Source: Streptomyces eurythermus
Lineage (GTDB): Bacteria; Actinomycetota; Actinomycetes; Streptomycetales; Streptomycetaceae
Direction: 5' to 3'
Assembly (NCBI RefSeq): GCF_014649115.1
Contig: NZ_BMSK01000002.1
Span: 186,001-250,000, forward strand
Length of the DNA stretch: 64,000 nucleotides
Shown here: piece by piece, positions 1 through 8,851 of the stretch
How positions within the stretch are numbered: the first letter of the stretch is position 1
Layout: each line of letters begins with the position of its first letter
Notes under the pieces: model-generated
Databases searched by the model: none
Seen by the model: only the letters and a program-made list of their open reading frames with translations
Told to the model about the DNA's origin: nothing
Made by a program: the position numbers and the translations under genes

Positions 1-8
1 GCCTCTTC

Positions 9-2801
9 TCACTCCTCCCGGCCGAGGTCCAGTCCGGAGAGCGCGTCCCGCAGCGCGGCACGGGAACTGATGCCCAGTTTGGGATAGATCTGGTAGAGGT
101 GCGTGCCGATGGTCCGGTGGGACAGGAACAGCCGCTCCGCGATCTGCTTGTTGGTCAGCCCCGTCGCCGCGAGGGTGGCGATCTGGAGTTCCTGGGCGGT
201 CAGGGTCACGGGCCCCGGCCGCACGGAGGCCGGCGCGGACATGCCGCTCGCCCGCAGCTCGGCCGCCGCACGCGTCACCCAGGGCTTGGCGCCCAGCCGC
301 TGGAAGGCCTCCATGGCGAGGGTCAGCTGCTCCCTGGCCTCGGTGGTGGCACGCAGCCGCCGCAGCCGTTCGCCGTGGAAGAGGCGGATCCGGGCGGCGT
401 CGAAGGGCCAGCGTTCCGGCCCCGGCAGGGCCAGTGCCCGTTCGAACAGGGCGACGGACTCCTCCCCGGGGGCCGTCAGCGCCTCACAGGCCACGACCAG
501 CAGTTCGAGGCGGGGCGACAGCTCGGCCATCGCGGACCCGCGCATCGCCGCCGCGTGGGCGGCCGCCTCCTGCTCCCGTCCGGTCCGCAGAGCCGCCTCG
601 ACCAGGTCCATCGTGCCCCACATGGCGATCGGCACGTAGGGGGCGATGGTCCCGGGCGGACTGAGCGCGCGGGCGTGCCGGTAGGCGGTCTCGAAGTCAC
701 CGCTGCCGAGAGCGGCCAGTGCCCTGGCGTGGCAGGCGAAGAACCGCGCGCCGAGGACCCCGCGGGGCGTGGCCCACCGGACGATCTCCTCGGTCAGCGC
801 GGCGGCGGTCTCCGCGTCGCCCCGCGCCGCGGCCACGGCCGCCCGCACGTACTGGAAGTACCACGCGAAGAACCGGTAGTCGTGGTCCGTGCACAGGGCG
901 AGCCCCTCGGCGGCCAGCTCCGCTGCGTCGTCCCAGCGCCCCAGGTGGAAGTAGTCCAGGCCCAGGTGCATCAGCGCGCCCAGATGCCGGCGCACCGGCG
1001 AAGTGCCGGCGCGGCCCTGCTCCACCAGCCGGCGGGTGGCGAACCGGAAGTCCCCGAGCCGGTCGGCGAAGACCGAGGCGGTGCCGACGCGGATCACCCG
1101 GGTGGGATCGTCCCCGACGGTGGCGATCAGTTCCTTCAGCCGGGGCAGCGCGGCGGGACCCGTGCGCGCCGGGTCGGCGAACGTGCGCACGATGACCCAC
1201 AGCAGCTCCGGCGGTTCGGGGGTGAGCCGGTCCATGAACGTCAGCAGCGGCTGCCACAGCGCGGGCTCACCGCCGTACCAGCACAGCAGCACCATCAGGT
1301 GCAGGGCCTCGACTAGGGCCTCGTCGGAGGCGTCGTAGCCGTGGTCACCGGACTCGATCGCCCCGACCAGCAGCCGGTAGGCGGTGTCGATGTCACCGTC
1401 CCGGTTGATCAGCAGGAACGCGGAAGCCGCCGCCGCGTGCAGCGACTGCCCCCCGGTACCGGGATGGGCCAGCCGGGCCCCGGCCAGCAGACGCGAGGCG
1501 TCCTCCAGTTCACCGCTGGAGTCCACGCCCACGTACGCCGCCTCGGCCAGCCGCCGGCTCTCGTCCGCCGCGGCGGGGCTGAGTCCGGCGGCCCGGGTCA
1601 GCGCCGTCACCGCCCCGAGCGCGTCCCCGCGGCGAAGCCGGCGCCGCGCCGCCTCCTCCAGCAGGGCCGCGACCGTCGCGTCCGGGCCAAGGGCCGCCTC
1701 TCCCAGATGCCAGGCACGCCGCTCCAACCGGTCGCCGAGCACAGCGGCGAGTGCCTGGTGAGTCCTTCTGCGTTCGGAGGCGGTGGCCAGCTCGACCACC
1801 GCGGAGCCGATCAGCGGGTGCCGGAAGGACAGCCGCCGGTTGTCCGCAGAGACCGTCACCAGCCGGCTGCGTTCGGCGGGCGCCAGATCGTCGATGGCGG
1901 CCCGGCCGGCCGCGGCCGCCTCGATCGTGGCCAGCTCACCGGTGCCGTCGAGGGCGGCGATCAGCAGCAGCTCCCGGCTGCGCTCGGGCAGCCCGGCCAC
2001 ACGCGAGGCGAACATGGCCTGCAGGCGCTCGGTCAGCGGCAGCACGGTGGGCACCGCGGCGAGGGTCGCGCGCTGCTCGGCGGAGAGCGCCACGGGCAGC
2101 TCCACCAGCGCCAGCGGGTTGCCGCGTGCCTCGGCGGCGATACGGCGCCTGACCGCGGGGGAGACATCGGGGTGGGTCAGGGCGAGCAGCTCGGCCGACG
2201 CCGCGTCATCGAGCGGCGCCAGCCGGTGCTCGGTCAGGCCGCTGGACTCGAAGAAGCTGTCGGAGCCCGCACGGGAGGCCGCGAGGAAGCCGATACGGCT
2301 GCCGACGAGCCGCCGCGCCACGAAACCGAGCACGGCGTTGGTCGCCCGGTCCAGCCACGGCAGGTCGTCTACGACCAGCAGCAGCGGCGTCTCGGCGGCT
2401 GTCAGCCGCAGCAGCAGGAGGACCGCGGTGGAGGTCAGCAGGCGGTCGGGAGCGGGCCCGCCGCCGATGCCGACGGCGACCCGCAGGGCGTCGCGGTGCG
2501 GGTTGTCCAGGACGTCGAGCTCGTCGAAGAGCGGTACGAGGAGCTGGTTGAGACCCGCGTAGCTGATGTCCGCCTCGAACTGCACACCGGCCGCGCGCAG
2601 TACCCGGACCCCGTTGCGCACGGTGCCCGCCACCACCGCGTCGAGGACCGCGCTCTTGCCCACCCCGGCCTCGCCCGACAGCAGCAGGGCCGCACCGTGG
2701 ACCTCGGTGTTGCCGAAGAAGGAGTGGATGAACGACAGGTCCGCGTCGCGTCCGACCAGCCGTGGCGTGGCCGGGCAGACGGTCGGGTCCGGGTCAGTCA
2801 T
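9..2801 (-). CDS. LuxR-family (LAL type) ATPase transcriptional regulator
   Basis: Large cytoplasmic regulator of about 930 residues. An AAA/NB-ARC-like ATPase sits at the N-terminus: Walker A GEAGVGKS near residue 45 and Walker B LLLVVDDLPWLD near residue 140. A TPR-like helical middle follows. The C-terminal LuxR helix-turn-helix (TNKQIAERLFLSHRTIGTHL) occupies the last 65 residues. This is the usual LAL plan: ATP and effector binding in the large part, DNA binding at the end. The frame stays open upstream to 2888, but the ATG at 2801 has a GGAGG seven bases ahead and leads directly into the conserved VGRDADL segment, so I start there. The gene stands alone and its target is unknown. Confidence 0.9.
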   Translation of the reverse strand: MTDPDPTVCPATPRLVGRDADLSFIHSFFGNTEVHGAALLLSGEAGVGKSAVLDAVVAGTVRNGVRVLRAAGVQFEADISYAGLNQLLVPLFDELDVLDNPHRDALRVAVGIGGGPAPDRLLTSTAVLLLLRLTAAETPLLLVVDDLPWLDRATNAVLGFVARRLVGSRIGFLAASRAGSDSFFESSGLTEHRLAPLDDAASAELLALTHPDVSPAVRRRIAAEARGNPLALVELPVALSAEQRATLAAVPTVLPLTERLQAMFASRVAGLPERSRELLLIAALDGTGELATIEAAAAGRAAIDDLAPAERSRLVTVSADNRRLSFRHPLIGSAVVELATASERRRTHQALAAVLGDRLERRAWHLGEAALGPDATVAALLEEAARRRLRRGDALGAVTALTRAAGLSPAAADESRRLAEAAYVGVDSSGELEDASRLLAGARLAHPGTGGQSLHAAAASAFLLINRDGDIDTAYRLLVGAIESGDHGYDASDEALVEALHLMVLLCWYGGEPALWQPLLTFMDRLTPEPPELLWVIVRTFADPARTGPAALPRLKELIATVGDDPTRVIRVGTASVFADRLGDFRFATRRLVEQGRAGTSPVRRHLGALMHLGLDYFHLGRWDDAAELAAEGLALCTDHDYRFFAWYFQYVRAAVAAARGDAETAAALTEEIVRWATPRGVLGARFFACHARALAALGSGDFETAYRHARALSPPGTIAPYVPIAMWGTMDLVEAALRTGREQEAAAHAAAMRGSAMAELSPRLELLVVACEALTAPGEESVALFERALALPGPERWPFDAARIRLFHGERLRRLRATTEAREQLTLAMEAFQRLGAKPWVTRAAAELRASGMSAPASVRPGPVTLTAQELQIATLAATGLTNKQIAERLFLSHRTIGTHLYQIYPKLGISSRAALRDALSGLDLGREE

Positions 2802-3132
2802 CGGGCTGCCTCCAACGGCCGACGTATGGAGGCCCGGTGCCCTGCGCCGGCCCGGCTGTTCCCGCCCCCAGGATCCGTGCACCCCCATGCGATCACCGCA
2901 GTCTAGAGGACGCCGGGAGCAGGGCCCCCGGCCGTTCGCCGGCCCGGTCTTGTACGCGGCCCGGTCCCGTACGGTGGCCCGGGCTCGTACGCGGGTGTAG
3001 GGCAGCCCGTCCGCGGCGTGGCCGCGGGCTGTCGATCACGGCGGGGCGGACGCGGCGCGTCTCCGTCCGGCCCACCGGGCCGTGGCCACCACCTGGTCGG
3101 CGCCCGCGTTCACCGCCGGGCGGATCACCGGG
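2802..3132. other. Intergenic region without a recognisable gene
   Basis: About 330 bases between the LuxR regulator, which reads away to the left, and the stop of the MmyB-type regulator, which reads toward it. Only short GC-driven frames are present and none has a plausible ribosome site. It should hold the LuxR promoter and the 3' end of the regulator transcript; I see no strong hairpin. Confidence 0.5.
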
Positions 3133-4005
3133 CTACCGAGGACTCCCGTCCGCCGCCGTGTTCCGGACGGGCTGCCGCCCGCTCCAGGAACCGAGGATGC
3201 GCAGGGCGTCGTGGGAGGGGCTGCCCGGCTCGGCGGTCAGGACCATCAGACGCTGTCCCGAACCGTCGGGGCTGGCCCAGGTGTCGCAGTCGAGGGTGAG
3301 GTCGCCCACGAGGGGGTGACGGTACCGCTTGGTGCCGTAGGCGGCCGTGACGACGCGGTGTTCCGCCCACCACGTGCCGAAGTCGGGATCCCGGGCGGCC
3401 AGTTCGCCGACGAGGCGGGCCAGGTGGGGATCGTCCGGGTCGGCCGCGGCTGCCCTGCGCAGGGCGGCGAGGGAGGCGCGGGCGTCATGTTCCCAGTCCC
3501 GGTGCATGCCGCGGACGGCCGGGTCGGAGAACAGCAGGTACACGTAGTTGCGGCGGTCGGGCGGGACGGCCGAGAAGTCCGTGTAGAGCGCGACCGCCGC
3601 CTGGTTCCAGGCCAGGACGTCCAGGCGCTTGCCGAGCACCAGGGCGGGGGTATGGGTGAGCTGGTCGAGCAGACGGCGCATGGCGGGCCGTAGCCGCTGG
3701 GCGGGCGGGCGGCGGCGTGGGCGGTCGTCGCTCCGGCCGGCCAGCTCGTACAGGTAACTCTGCTGGTCCTCGTCGAGACGGAGGGCGCGGGTGAGGGTGG
3801 CCAGGACGGGGGCGGACGCGCGGACGCGGCCCTGTTCGAGGCGGGTGTAGTAGTCCACGCTGATCGCGGCGAGCCGGGCGACCTCCTCACGGCGCAGCCC
3901 GGTGACCCTGCGGCCGGATCCCGCGTCGGGCAGTCCGCACTCCCGCGGTGTCAACTGCGCCCGGCGGGCTTTGAGGAACGCACCGAGGCAAGCATGGGAG
4001 TTCAT
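3133..4005 (-). CDS. MmyB-type XRE helix-turn-helix transcriptional regulator
   Basis: DNA-binding regulator of about 290 residues. An XRE helix-turn-helix lies near residues 10-75 (LRREEVARLAAISVDYYTRLEQGR). It is followed by the MmyB-like ligand-binding domain, a PAS-like fold thought to bind a fatty-acid-like ligand, with the conserved RNYVYLLFSDPAVR and KRYRHPLVGDLTLD segments. The frame also has a GTG at 4020. I prefer the ATG at 4005, which matches the family's N-terminus, although neither start has a good ribosome site. A GTGAC half-site related to the operators of the neighbouring hydrolase genes overlaps the start region, so autoregulation and control of those neighbours is my inference. 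Confidence 0.85.
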   Translation of the reverse strand: MNSHACLGAFLKARRAQLTPRECGLPDAGSGRRVTGLRREEVARLAAISVDYYTRLEQGRVRASAPVLATLTRALRLDEDQQSYLYELAGRSDDRPRRRPPAQRLRPAMRRLLDQLTHTPALVLGKRLDVLAWNQAAVALYTDFSAVPPDRRNYVYLLFSDPAVRGMHRDWEHDARASLAALRRAAAADPDDPHLARLVGELAARDPDFGTWWAEHRVVTAAYGTKRYRHPLVGDLTLDCDTWASPDGSGQRLMVLTAEPGSPSHDALRILGSWSGRQPVRNTAADGSPR

Positions 4006-4011
4006 GTCATT

Positions 4012-4032
4012 CACCGTCACATGTCAGCCGTT
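4012..4032 (-). promoter_or_regulatory. Half-site of the shared GGTGAC operator at the MmyB-type gene
   Basis: On the minus strand the bases read CTGACATGTGACG, matching the right half TTGACNGGTGACG of the complete operators near 5009, 6231 and 8761. The left half is degenerate. The site lies over or just before the start codon of the regulator, where binding would autoregulate. Seen by eye; function is inferred. Confidence 0.4.
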
Positions 4033-4056
4033 CGGACACGACGCCGCCGGGGCGGG

Positions 4057-4914
4057 TCAACGCGCGGTGGCGCGGGCGGCTCGCTCGATGACGTCCGCGA
4101 CGAGGTGGGGGTGGGAGACGGCCACGGAGTGCGAGGCGGCCACCTCGATGGTGTGGGCATGGGCCCGTCCGGCCATGAAACGCTGGGCGACGGCCGGGAT
4201 GTTGAGGTCCTCGGTGGTGACGATGTCCCAGCTGGGCTTGGTCTTCCAGGCGGCGACGGTGGCCTTCTCCTCCAGGGCGGCCTGGGCGATCGGGCGCTGC
4301 CCGGCGGCCATGAGGGCGGCCTGCCCCGCCGGCACGTCGGCGGCGAACTGGTGGCGGAACTCGTCCTGCCGGATGTACAGGTCGGTGGCGGTGGTGCCGT
4401 CGGCCTGCCGGTAGGTGACCGGGTCCAGGGCGTCGGGGAGTGTGGAGCCCGGGAACTTCTCGGTGAGTTCCAGTGCGGTCTCCCCGGGGGCCGGGACGAA
4501 GGCGGCGATGTAGACCAGCGCCTTGACGTCGGGGTCGCCGGCGGCGGCCTCGCTGATGACGTTGCCGCCGTAGGAGTGGCCGACGAGGACCTTGGGACCC
4601 TTGATGTGGTCGAGGACCGTACGCAGGGCGGCGGCGTCGGAGGCCGGGCCGCGCAGCGGGTTGGCGGCGGCGACGACGGGGTAGCCGTCGGCGCGCAGGC
4701 CGGCGATGACACCGTTCCAGCCGGAGGCGTCGGCGAAGGCGCCGTGTTCCAGGACGACGGTCGGCTTGACGCGCGGTCCGCCGGCGGCGGCCTCGGAGCC
4801 GGTCGCCCCGTCGGCGGACCCGCTCAGGGCGAACGCGCCGAGCGCGAGTCCCGCCGTGAGCGTGGAGACCGCACCCGTCACCACTCGCTTGCGCCCACCC
4901 TTGTTGCTCACCAC
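4057..4914 (-). CDS. Secreted alpha/beta hydrolase
   Basis: Exported alpha/beta-hydrolase of about 285 residues. It starts with a signal peptide: a KGGRKR basic patch, then a hydrophobic stretch ending near SGSADGA. The core has VVLEHGAFADASGW (oxyanion region), the nucleophile elbow VGHSYGG and a C-terminal ASHSVAVSHP histidine. This pattern belongs to the AB-hydrolase_6 esterase group often found as secreted proteins in Streptomyces. The frame opens at 5013, but the paired GTG codons at 4914/4911 follow GAGG by six bases and lead straight into the signal peptide, so 4914 is chosen. The substrate is unknown. The promoter lies between two copies of a shared operator. Confidence 0.85.
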   Translation of the reverse strand: MVSNKGGRKRVVTGAVSTLTAGLALGAFALSGSADGATGSEAAAGGPRVKPTVVLEHGAFADASGWNGVIAGLRADGYPVVAAANPLRGPASDAAALRTVLDHIKGPKVLVGHSYGGNVISEAAAGDPDVKALVYIAAFVPAPGETALELTEKFPGSTLPDALDPVTYRQADGTTATDLYIRQDEFRHQFAADVPAGQAALMAAGQRPIAQAALEEKATVAAWKTKPSWDIVTTEDLNIPAVAQRFMAGRAHAHTIEVAASHSVAVSHPHLVADVIERAARATAR

Positions 4915-4968
4915 GACAGACCTCTTTTCGGATGTTTTGGAAGTGGACGGACCGGCTGCGCCGGATTC

Positions 4969-5029
4969 ATCGCCGCCCTGACTGGTGACGAAAGTGTCAG
5001 ACTTGTTCGTCACCAGTCAAGGCGGTGAC
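4969..5029. promoter_or_regulatory. Paired operators over the promoter of the secreted hydrolase
   Basis: Bases 5009-5029, read on the minus strand, are GTCACC-GC-CTTGACT-GGTGAC. An inverted second copy at 4969-4989 matches 18 of 21 positions. The two facing ends form a perfect 14-base inverted repeat, TGACTGGTGACGAA at 4979-4992 with its complement at 5006-5019, separated by 13 bases. The TTGACT inside the right-hand site can act as the -35 hexamer, with GACACT or ACACTT 16-17 bases further as -10, for the gene starting at 4914. A regulator bound here would cover the promoter. Confidence 0.7.
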
Positions 5030-5046
5030 GAAGTGACCGGGGCTCA

Positions 5047-6114
5047 CTACAGGTGGGAGGCGTCGACGACCGCCTGGGCGAAAACGGTGGGCGCCTCCTG
5101 CGGCAGGTTGTGGCCGATGTCCGCGATGGTGCGGTGCTCGTAGGGGCCGGTGAAGTGGGTGCGGTAGGCGGAGCCGTTCCCGGGCGGGGTGAAGGGGTCC
5201 AGGGCCGGGTCCAGGGTGATGGTGGGGACGCCGATGGAGGGCTGGGCGGAGAGCCGCCGCTCGTAACGGTCGTAGCGGGGCTCGCCGTCGACGAGGCCGA
5301 TGCGCCAGCGGTAGTTGAACAGGACGATGGCGGCGTAGTCCGGGTTGAGGAACGCCTGGGCGGTGCGCTGGTAGGTGGCGTCGTCGAAGTTCCAGTTGGG
5401 GGAGACGAGGGTCCACACATAGCGGCACAGGGCGAGACGCTCGTCGGGATCCTCCATCGCCTTCTTGCCGCGCTCGGTGGCGAAGTACCACTGGTACCAC
5501 CAGTTGTGCTCGACGGCGGGAGCGGCCGGTTCCAGCTGCGCCTTGCGGTCGGTGATGACGTAACCGCCGGTGGAGACCAGCGCCTTGACGCGCTCGGGCC
5601 ACAGGGCGGCGATGATGTCGGCGGTGCGCGAGCCCCAGTCGAAGCCGGCCAGAACCGCTTCGCGGATCTCGAGCGCGTCCATCAGGGCGATGACGTCGAG
5701 GGCGATCGCGGACTGCTCGGCGGTGCGGGGCGTACGGCTGGACAGGAAGCGCGTGGTGCCGTGGCCGCGCAGGTAGGGGACGATGACGCGGTAGCCCAGA
5801 CCGGCGAGGAGCCGGGCGACGTCGGCGTAGCTGTGGATGTCGTAGGGCCAGCCGTGCAGGCAGATGACGACCGGGCCGTGGTGGGGTCCGAGCTCGGCGT
5901 AACCCACGTCCAGGACGCCCGCCTTGACGTGCTTCAGCGCGGGGAAGGTGGCGTGGGTGCCAGGGGCGATGGTGGGGACGGTGGGAGCCACCCCGCCTCC
6001 TGGCCGCCGCGGGGCGGTTGTGGCGGACGCCTGGCTCTGTGCACCCGTCAGTGCCACGGCGGCCGCGCCGGTGCCCAGGCTGACGGCCTTGCTGAAAGTG
6101 CGCCTTTTGATCAT
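5047..6114 (-). CDS. Tat-exported alpha/beta hydrolase, epoxide hydrolase-like
   Basis: Protein of about 355 residues with a twin-arginine leader (MIKRRTFSKAVSLGTGAAAV), so it is probably exported folded. The mature part is an alpha/beta hydrolase of the epoxide hydrolase / haloalkane dehalogenase type: HGWPYDIHSY oxyanion motif, RGHGTT, the nucleophile elbow GFDWGS with an aspartate nucleophile, and a C-terminal DIGHNLPQE histidine. An open frame extends to 6186, but the ATG at 6114 has GGAGG seven bases upstream. It is the same fold class as the neighbour at 4057-4914 and shares its operator, so the pair may act on related substrates outside the cell. The substrate cannot be read from the sequence. 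Confidence 0.87.
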   Translation of the reverse strand: MIKRRTFSKAVSLGTGAAAVALTGAQSQASATTAPRRPGGGVAPTVPTIAPGTHATFPALKHVKAGVLDVGYAELGPHHGPVVICLHGWPYDIHSYADVARLLAGLGYRVIVPYLRGHGTTRFLSSRTPRTAEQSAIALDVIALMDALEIREAVLAGFDWGSRTADIIAALWPERVKALVSTGGYVITDRKAQLEPAAPAVEHNWWYQWYFATERGKKAMEDPDERLALCRYVWTLVSPNWNFDDATYQRTAQAFLNPDYAAIVLFNYRWRIGLVDGEPRYDRYERRLSAQPSIGVPTITLDPALDPFTPPGNGSAYRTHFTGPYEHRTIADIGHNLPQEAPTVFAQAVVDASHL

Positions 6115-6230
6115 TTGAAGTCCTCCGTCGTGCGTGTCCGGTGACCCATCCGTGCCGGGAAGCCTCGTCGCGCACCTCGGCGGCACGGGGTCGCTGCTCC
6201 TTGCGGCGCGATGACCCTTGCATGCGATGC

Positions 6231-6251
6231 GTCACCAGTCAAGCGGGTGAC
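6231..6251 (-). promoter_or_regulatory. Shared 21-bp operator upstream of the Tat hydrolase
   Basis: On the minus strand this reads GTCACC-CG-CTTGACT-GGTGAC, matching the sites at 5009-5029 and 8761-8781. The embedded TTGACT is a candidate -35 element for the gene starting at 6114. The -10 candidate 17 bases on is weak (AAGGGT). Confidence 0.65.
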
Positions 6252-6617
6252 GCTCGGGTCGGTCGCTCACACTCTCGCCCGCGACGGATCCGGGCGCATC
6301 AGTCACATGACGGTGCGATCCGTCGACGGCGCCGGGCGGGTGACGTGCCGCAGGGGTCGCCCGGTGTCCGGCTGAGGGTCCGCAGCCGACGGGACCGGGT
6401 GACGCGTGTGCCCTCGCGGTGACTGCGCCATGCCTCGCACCCTCCCAGTCGAGGGCCTCGGTCATTCGACTGGAGCGACTTCACCGCTGTCAGGAGGAAC
6501 GCGGGCCTGCCGTCACGCTAGCGAGTCGATTGACAAACTAACTGCTACATTCGAGTGACATTTGGGTGGGAGTCCGGGCCACCCCTGAACGCGCGCCAGA
6601 CGGAAGAGGGAAAGCGC
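6252..6617. other. Intergenic region between the Tat hydrolase and the aldehyde dehydrogenase
   Basis: No gene. It contains several isolated GTGACG words (near 6335, 6397 and 6420) and an inverted repeat CGACGGATC (6282-6290) / GATCCGTCG (6317-6325). An AT-richer patch near 6520-6560 includes TTGACA and TACATT and probably carries the aldehyde dehydrogenase promoter; the hexamer spacing is not canonical, so I do not assign it. Confidence 0.4.
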
Positions 6618-8060
6618 ATGATCACCTACGACCGGCTCTACATCGGAGGTCGCTGGGTCGAGCCGAGCGACCCGCGGTTGCTCGACATCGTCTCGCCGCA
6701 CGACCAGTCGGTGATCGCCCGCGCCGCCCAGGCGCGGCCCGCGGACATCGACCGCGCGGTCGCCGCCGCCCGGAAGTCCTTCGATGAAGGCGTGTGGCGG
6801 CTGACCCCGCCGGCCGAGCGGATCGCCGTCCTGCGCCGGTTCAACGCCCTGCGCGAGGAGAACGCGGAGAAGATCGCGGAGCTGATCTCCATGGAGAACG
6901 GCTCGGCGGGCTGGTTCACCCGCGCCGGGCAGCCCGGCCTGACCCGCCAGGCCAACGCCTACCTGAAGGCGGCGGAGGAGTTCGCGTGGGAGGAGACACT
7001 GGCCCCCTCCGACCCGGCCTCCCCGGTGCGCAGCGTGGTACGCCGGGAGGCGATCGGCGTCGTGGCCGCCGTCATCCCGTGGAACTCGCCCTTCTCGTCG
7101 GCCACCTCCAAGATCATCCCGGCCTTGGTCGCCGGGAACTCCGTGATCCTCAAGGTGTCTCCGGAGAATTCGCCGAGCATGGGCTTCCTCGCCGGGCTGG
7201 TGGAGCAGGTGGGCCTGCCCGAGGGCGTGCTCAGCGTGCTGCCCGCGGACCGGGAGACCAGCGAGTACCTCGTGTCCCACAAGGACGTCGACAAGATCGC
7301 CTTCACCGGCTCGACACGCGCCGGTCGCCGCATCGCCTCGATCGCGGGCGAGCAGCTGAAGCGGGTGAGCTTGGAGCTGGGAGGCAAGTCCGCGGCCGTC
7401 ATCCTGCCGGACGCGGACCTCGGCAAGGCGGTCGCGGGCCTGAAGTTCGGCTCCCTCCTCAACAACGGCGAGTCGTGTATCGCGCAGACCCGCGTCCTGG
7501 CCCCCCGCAGCCGGTACGAAGAGGTCGTGACCGCGCTGAGGGAGCTGGTGGAATCGCTGAAGGTCGGTGACCCCGGCGACCCCGAGACCTTCATCGGCCC
7601 GATGATCCGCCCGGACCAGCAGGAGCGCGTGCGCGACTACATCCGGCTCGGCATCGAGGAAGGTGCCCGCCTGGTCACCGGCGGGCCGCAGATCCCCGAG
7701 GGCCTGGAGAAGGGCAACTACGTCACGCCCACCGTCTTCGCCGACGTCGACAACTCCATGCGGATCGCGCGGGAGGAGATCTTCGGCCCCGTCCTGGTCG
7801 TCATCGCCTACGACGACGAGGACGACGCGGTGCGCATCGCCAACGACTCCGAGTACGGCCTCTCCGGCGGTGTCTGGTCCGCCGACGAGGAGCGCGCCCT
7901 GGCCGTGGCCCGCCGCGTCCGCACCGGCACCGTCACCGTCAACGGCGCCTCCGTCGCCTTCGACGGGCCGTTCGGCGGCTTCAAGGCCAGCGGAATCGGC
8001 CGCGAGTACGGCGCTGTCGGTATCGGCGCCTACACCGAGTACAAGACCATCACCGTCTGA
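6618..8060 (+). CDS. NAD(P)-dependent aldehyde dehydrogenase
   Basis: Protein of 480 residues, normal for the family. It oxidises an aldehyde to the acid with NAD(P). Visible motifs are VIPWNSPFSS (cofactor pocket), FTGSTRAGRRI (Rossmann loop), the general base Glu in LELGGKSA near residue 253, the nucleophile Cys in NNGESC near residue 287, and EEIFGPV near the C-terminus. All catalytic residues are present. The ATG at 6618 has GGAAGAGGGA about ten bases upstream; the upstream extension to 6555 lacks family similarity. It is a single gene followed by a strong hairpin. The substrate is unknown; aliphatic or aromatic aldehydes are both possible. Confidence 0.93.
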   Translation: MITYDRLYIGGRWVEPSDPRLLDIVSPHDQSVIARAAQARPADIDRAVAAARKSFDEGVWRLTPPAERIAVLRRFNALREENAEKIAELISMENGSAGWFTRAGQPGLTRQANAYLKAAEEFAWEETLAPSDPASPVRSVVRREAIGVVAAVIPWNSPFSSATSKIIPALVAGNSVILKVSPENSPSMGFLAGLVEQVGLPEGVLSVLPADRETSEYLVSHKDVDKIAFTGSTRAGRRIASIAGEQLKRVSLELGGKSAAVILPDADLGKAVAGLKFGSLLNNGESCIAQTRVLAPRSRYEEVVTALRELVESLKVGDPGDPETFIGPMIRPDQQERVRDYIRLGIEEGARLVTGGPQIPEGLEKGNYVTPTVFADVDNSMRIAREEIFGPVLVVIAYDDEDDAVRIANDSEYGLSGGVWSADEERALAVARRVRTGTVTVNGASVAFDGPFGGFKASGIGREYGAVGIGAYTEYKTITV

Positions 8061-8075
8061 CCCCCGGGAGCCGAA

Positions 8076-8120
8076 CCGCCGTCGGCGGCAGGCGGCCTGT
8101 CCACCTGCTGCCGACGGCGG
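8076..8120 (+). terminator. Hairpin terminator after the aldehyde dehydrogenase
   Basis: A 16-base arm CCGCCGTCGGCGGCAG at 8076-8091 pairs with CTGCTGCCGACGGCGG at 8105-8120 with one mismatch and a 13-base loop. It begins 15 bases past the stop codon. There is no U-run, as is common in Streptomyces. Confidence 0.75.
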
Positions 8121-8239
8121 CCTCTCCGGGCCTGGGCTCCCGGGCCGGCGGAGTCGGAACATCACTGTGTACGAGATGTACCGTGCCCTTCGGCCTGTGG
8201 TGGTGCTCCGCACAGGTGTGAACGGAACACACGTGTCTG

Positions 8240-8596
8240 TTACGCCGGTACCACCCGGTAGCTGAGCGCCGCCCACGGAAGGTCGGACTGCGCCAGCGAG
8301 CCGCTGCCCCAGGCGTGGCCGGTGCAGCCGGCCTCGGAGTAGATCACCACGGAGCTGGAGCCGGAGACGACCTGGATCGACAGGGACGGCTCCGACAGGG
8401 TGTGACACGTGCCGAAGTCGTCGAGGTCGACCGTCGTCACCGTGCCGGTCCCGTTGCTGCCCGCATACAGGTGACCGCCCTCCTGGAGCGGAGGCCAGCC
8501 GGCGGCCCCGGCGGCCCCGGCGCCGAGGCCGATCAGGGCCGCGGCCGTGGTGACGGCAACGGCTGCGCTACGGATTTTCGTCCTGGGGAGAAACAT
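8240..8596 (-). CDS. Small secreted beta/gamma-crystallin-like protein
   Basis: Protein of 118 residues with a clear Sec signal peptide (KIRSAAVAVTTAAALIGLGAGAAGA, cut near AAG-W). About 85 mature residues follow, rich in Gly, Ser and aromatic positions with two cysteines (GTCHTL, AGCTGHAWG). The pattern, including HLYAGSNGTG and SVVIYSEAGC, recalls the single-domain crystallin-fold proteins of Streptomyces, a group that includes the killer toxin-like protein and metalloproteinase inhibitors. That is a fold-level guess. The ATG at 8596 follows AAAGG by nine bases; a TTG three codons earlier is less likely. No partner is nearby. Confidence 0.65.
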   Translation of the reverse strand: MFLPRTKIRSAAVAVTTAAALIGLGAGAAGAAGWPPLQEGGHLYAGSNGTGTVTTVDLDDFGTCHTLSEPSLSIQVVSGSSSVVIYSEAGCTGHAWGSGSLAQSDLPWAALSYRVVPA

Positions 8597-8757
8597 GTGA
8601 CCCAACCTTTCGTCTGCGTGCCGCCGCGAATGCGCGTCGGCACGAGGGGTTCGGCAAATGATCGCCGCAGATCATTGCACATTGAAGCATGTGTCGAGCA
8701 GGGGCAATCCGGCCACACCGGTGCAACGTGTCATCAGGGTGTGTGTGGTGGCGAGGG

Positions 8758-8784
8758 TGCGTCACCTACTTGACAGGTGACGCA
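8758..8784 (+). promoter_or_regulatory. Shared 21-bp operator and promoter of the 67-residue gene
   Basis: The core GTCACC-TA-CTTGACA-GGTGAC lies at 8761-8781 inside a longer perfect palindrome TGCGTCACCT / AGGTGACGCA (8758-8767 and 8775-8784). It is the plus-strand twin of the operators at 5009 and 6231. TTGACA inside it is a consensus -35, with a weak CAGGCT 17 bases downstream, about 50 bases before the ATG at 8852. Confidence 0.65.
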
Positions 8785-8851
8785 CAGGGGTTCAGGCTGA
8801 AGCCGTACCCGGGATGACAGGGGACGCCATCCACGAACGAGGAAGTGGACC

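Noticed and set aside
6513..8408. A minus-strand frame of 631 codons over the aldehyde dehydrogenase gene
   Set aside because: It is a complete antisense shadow of a gene with all catalytic residues; no ribosome site or family features.
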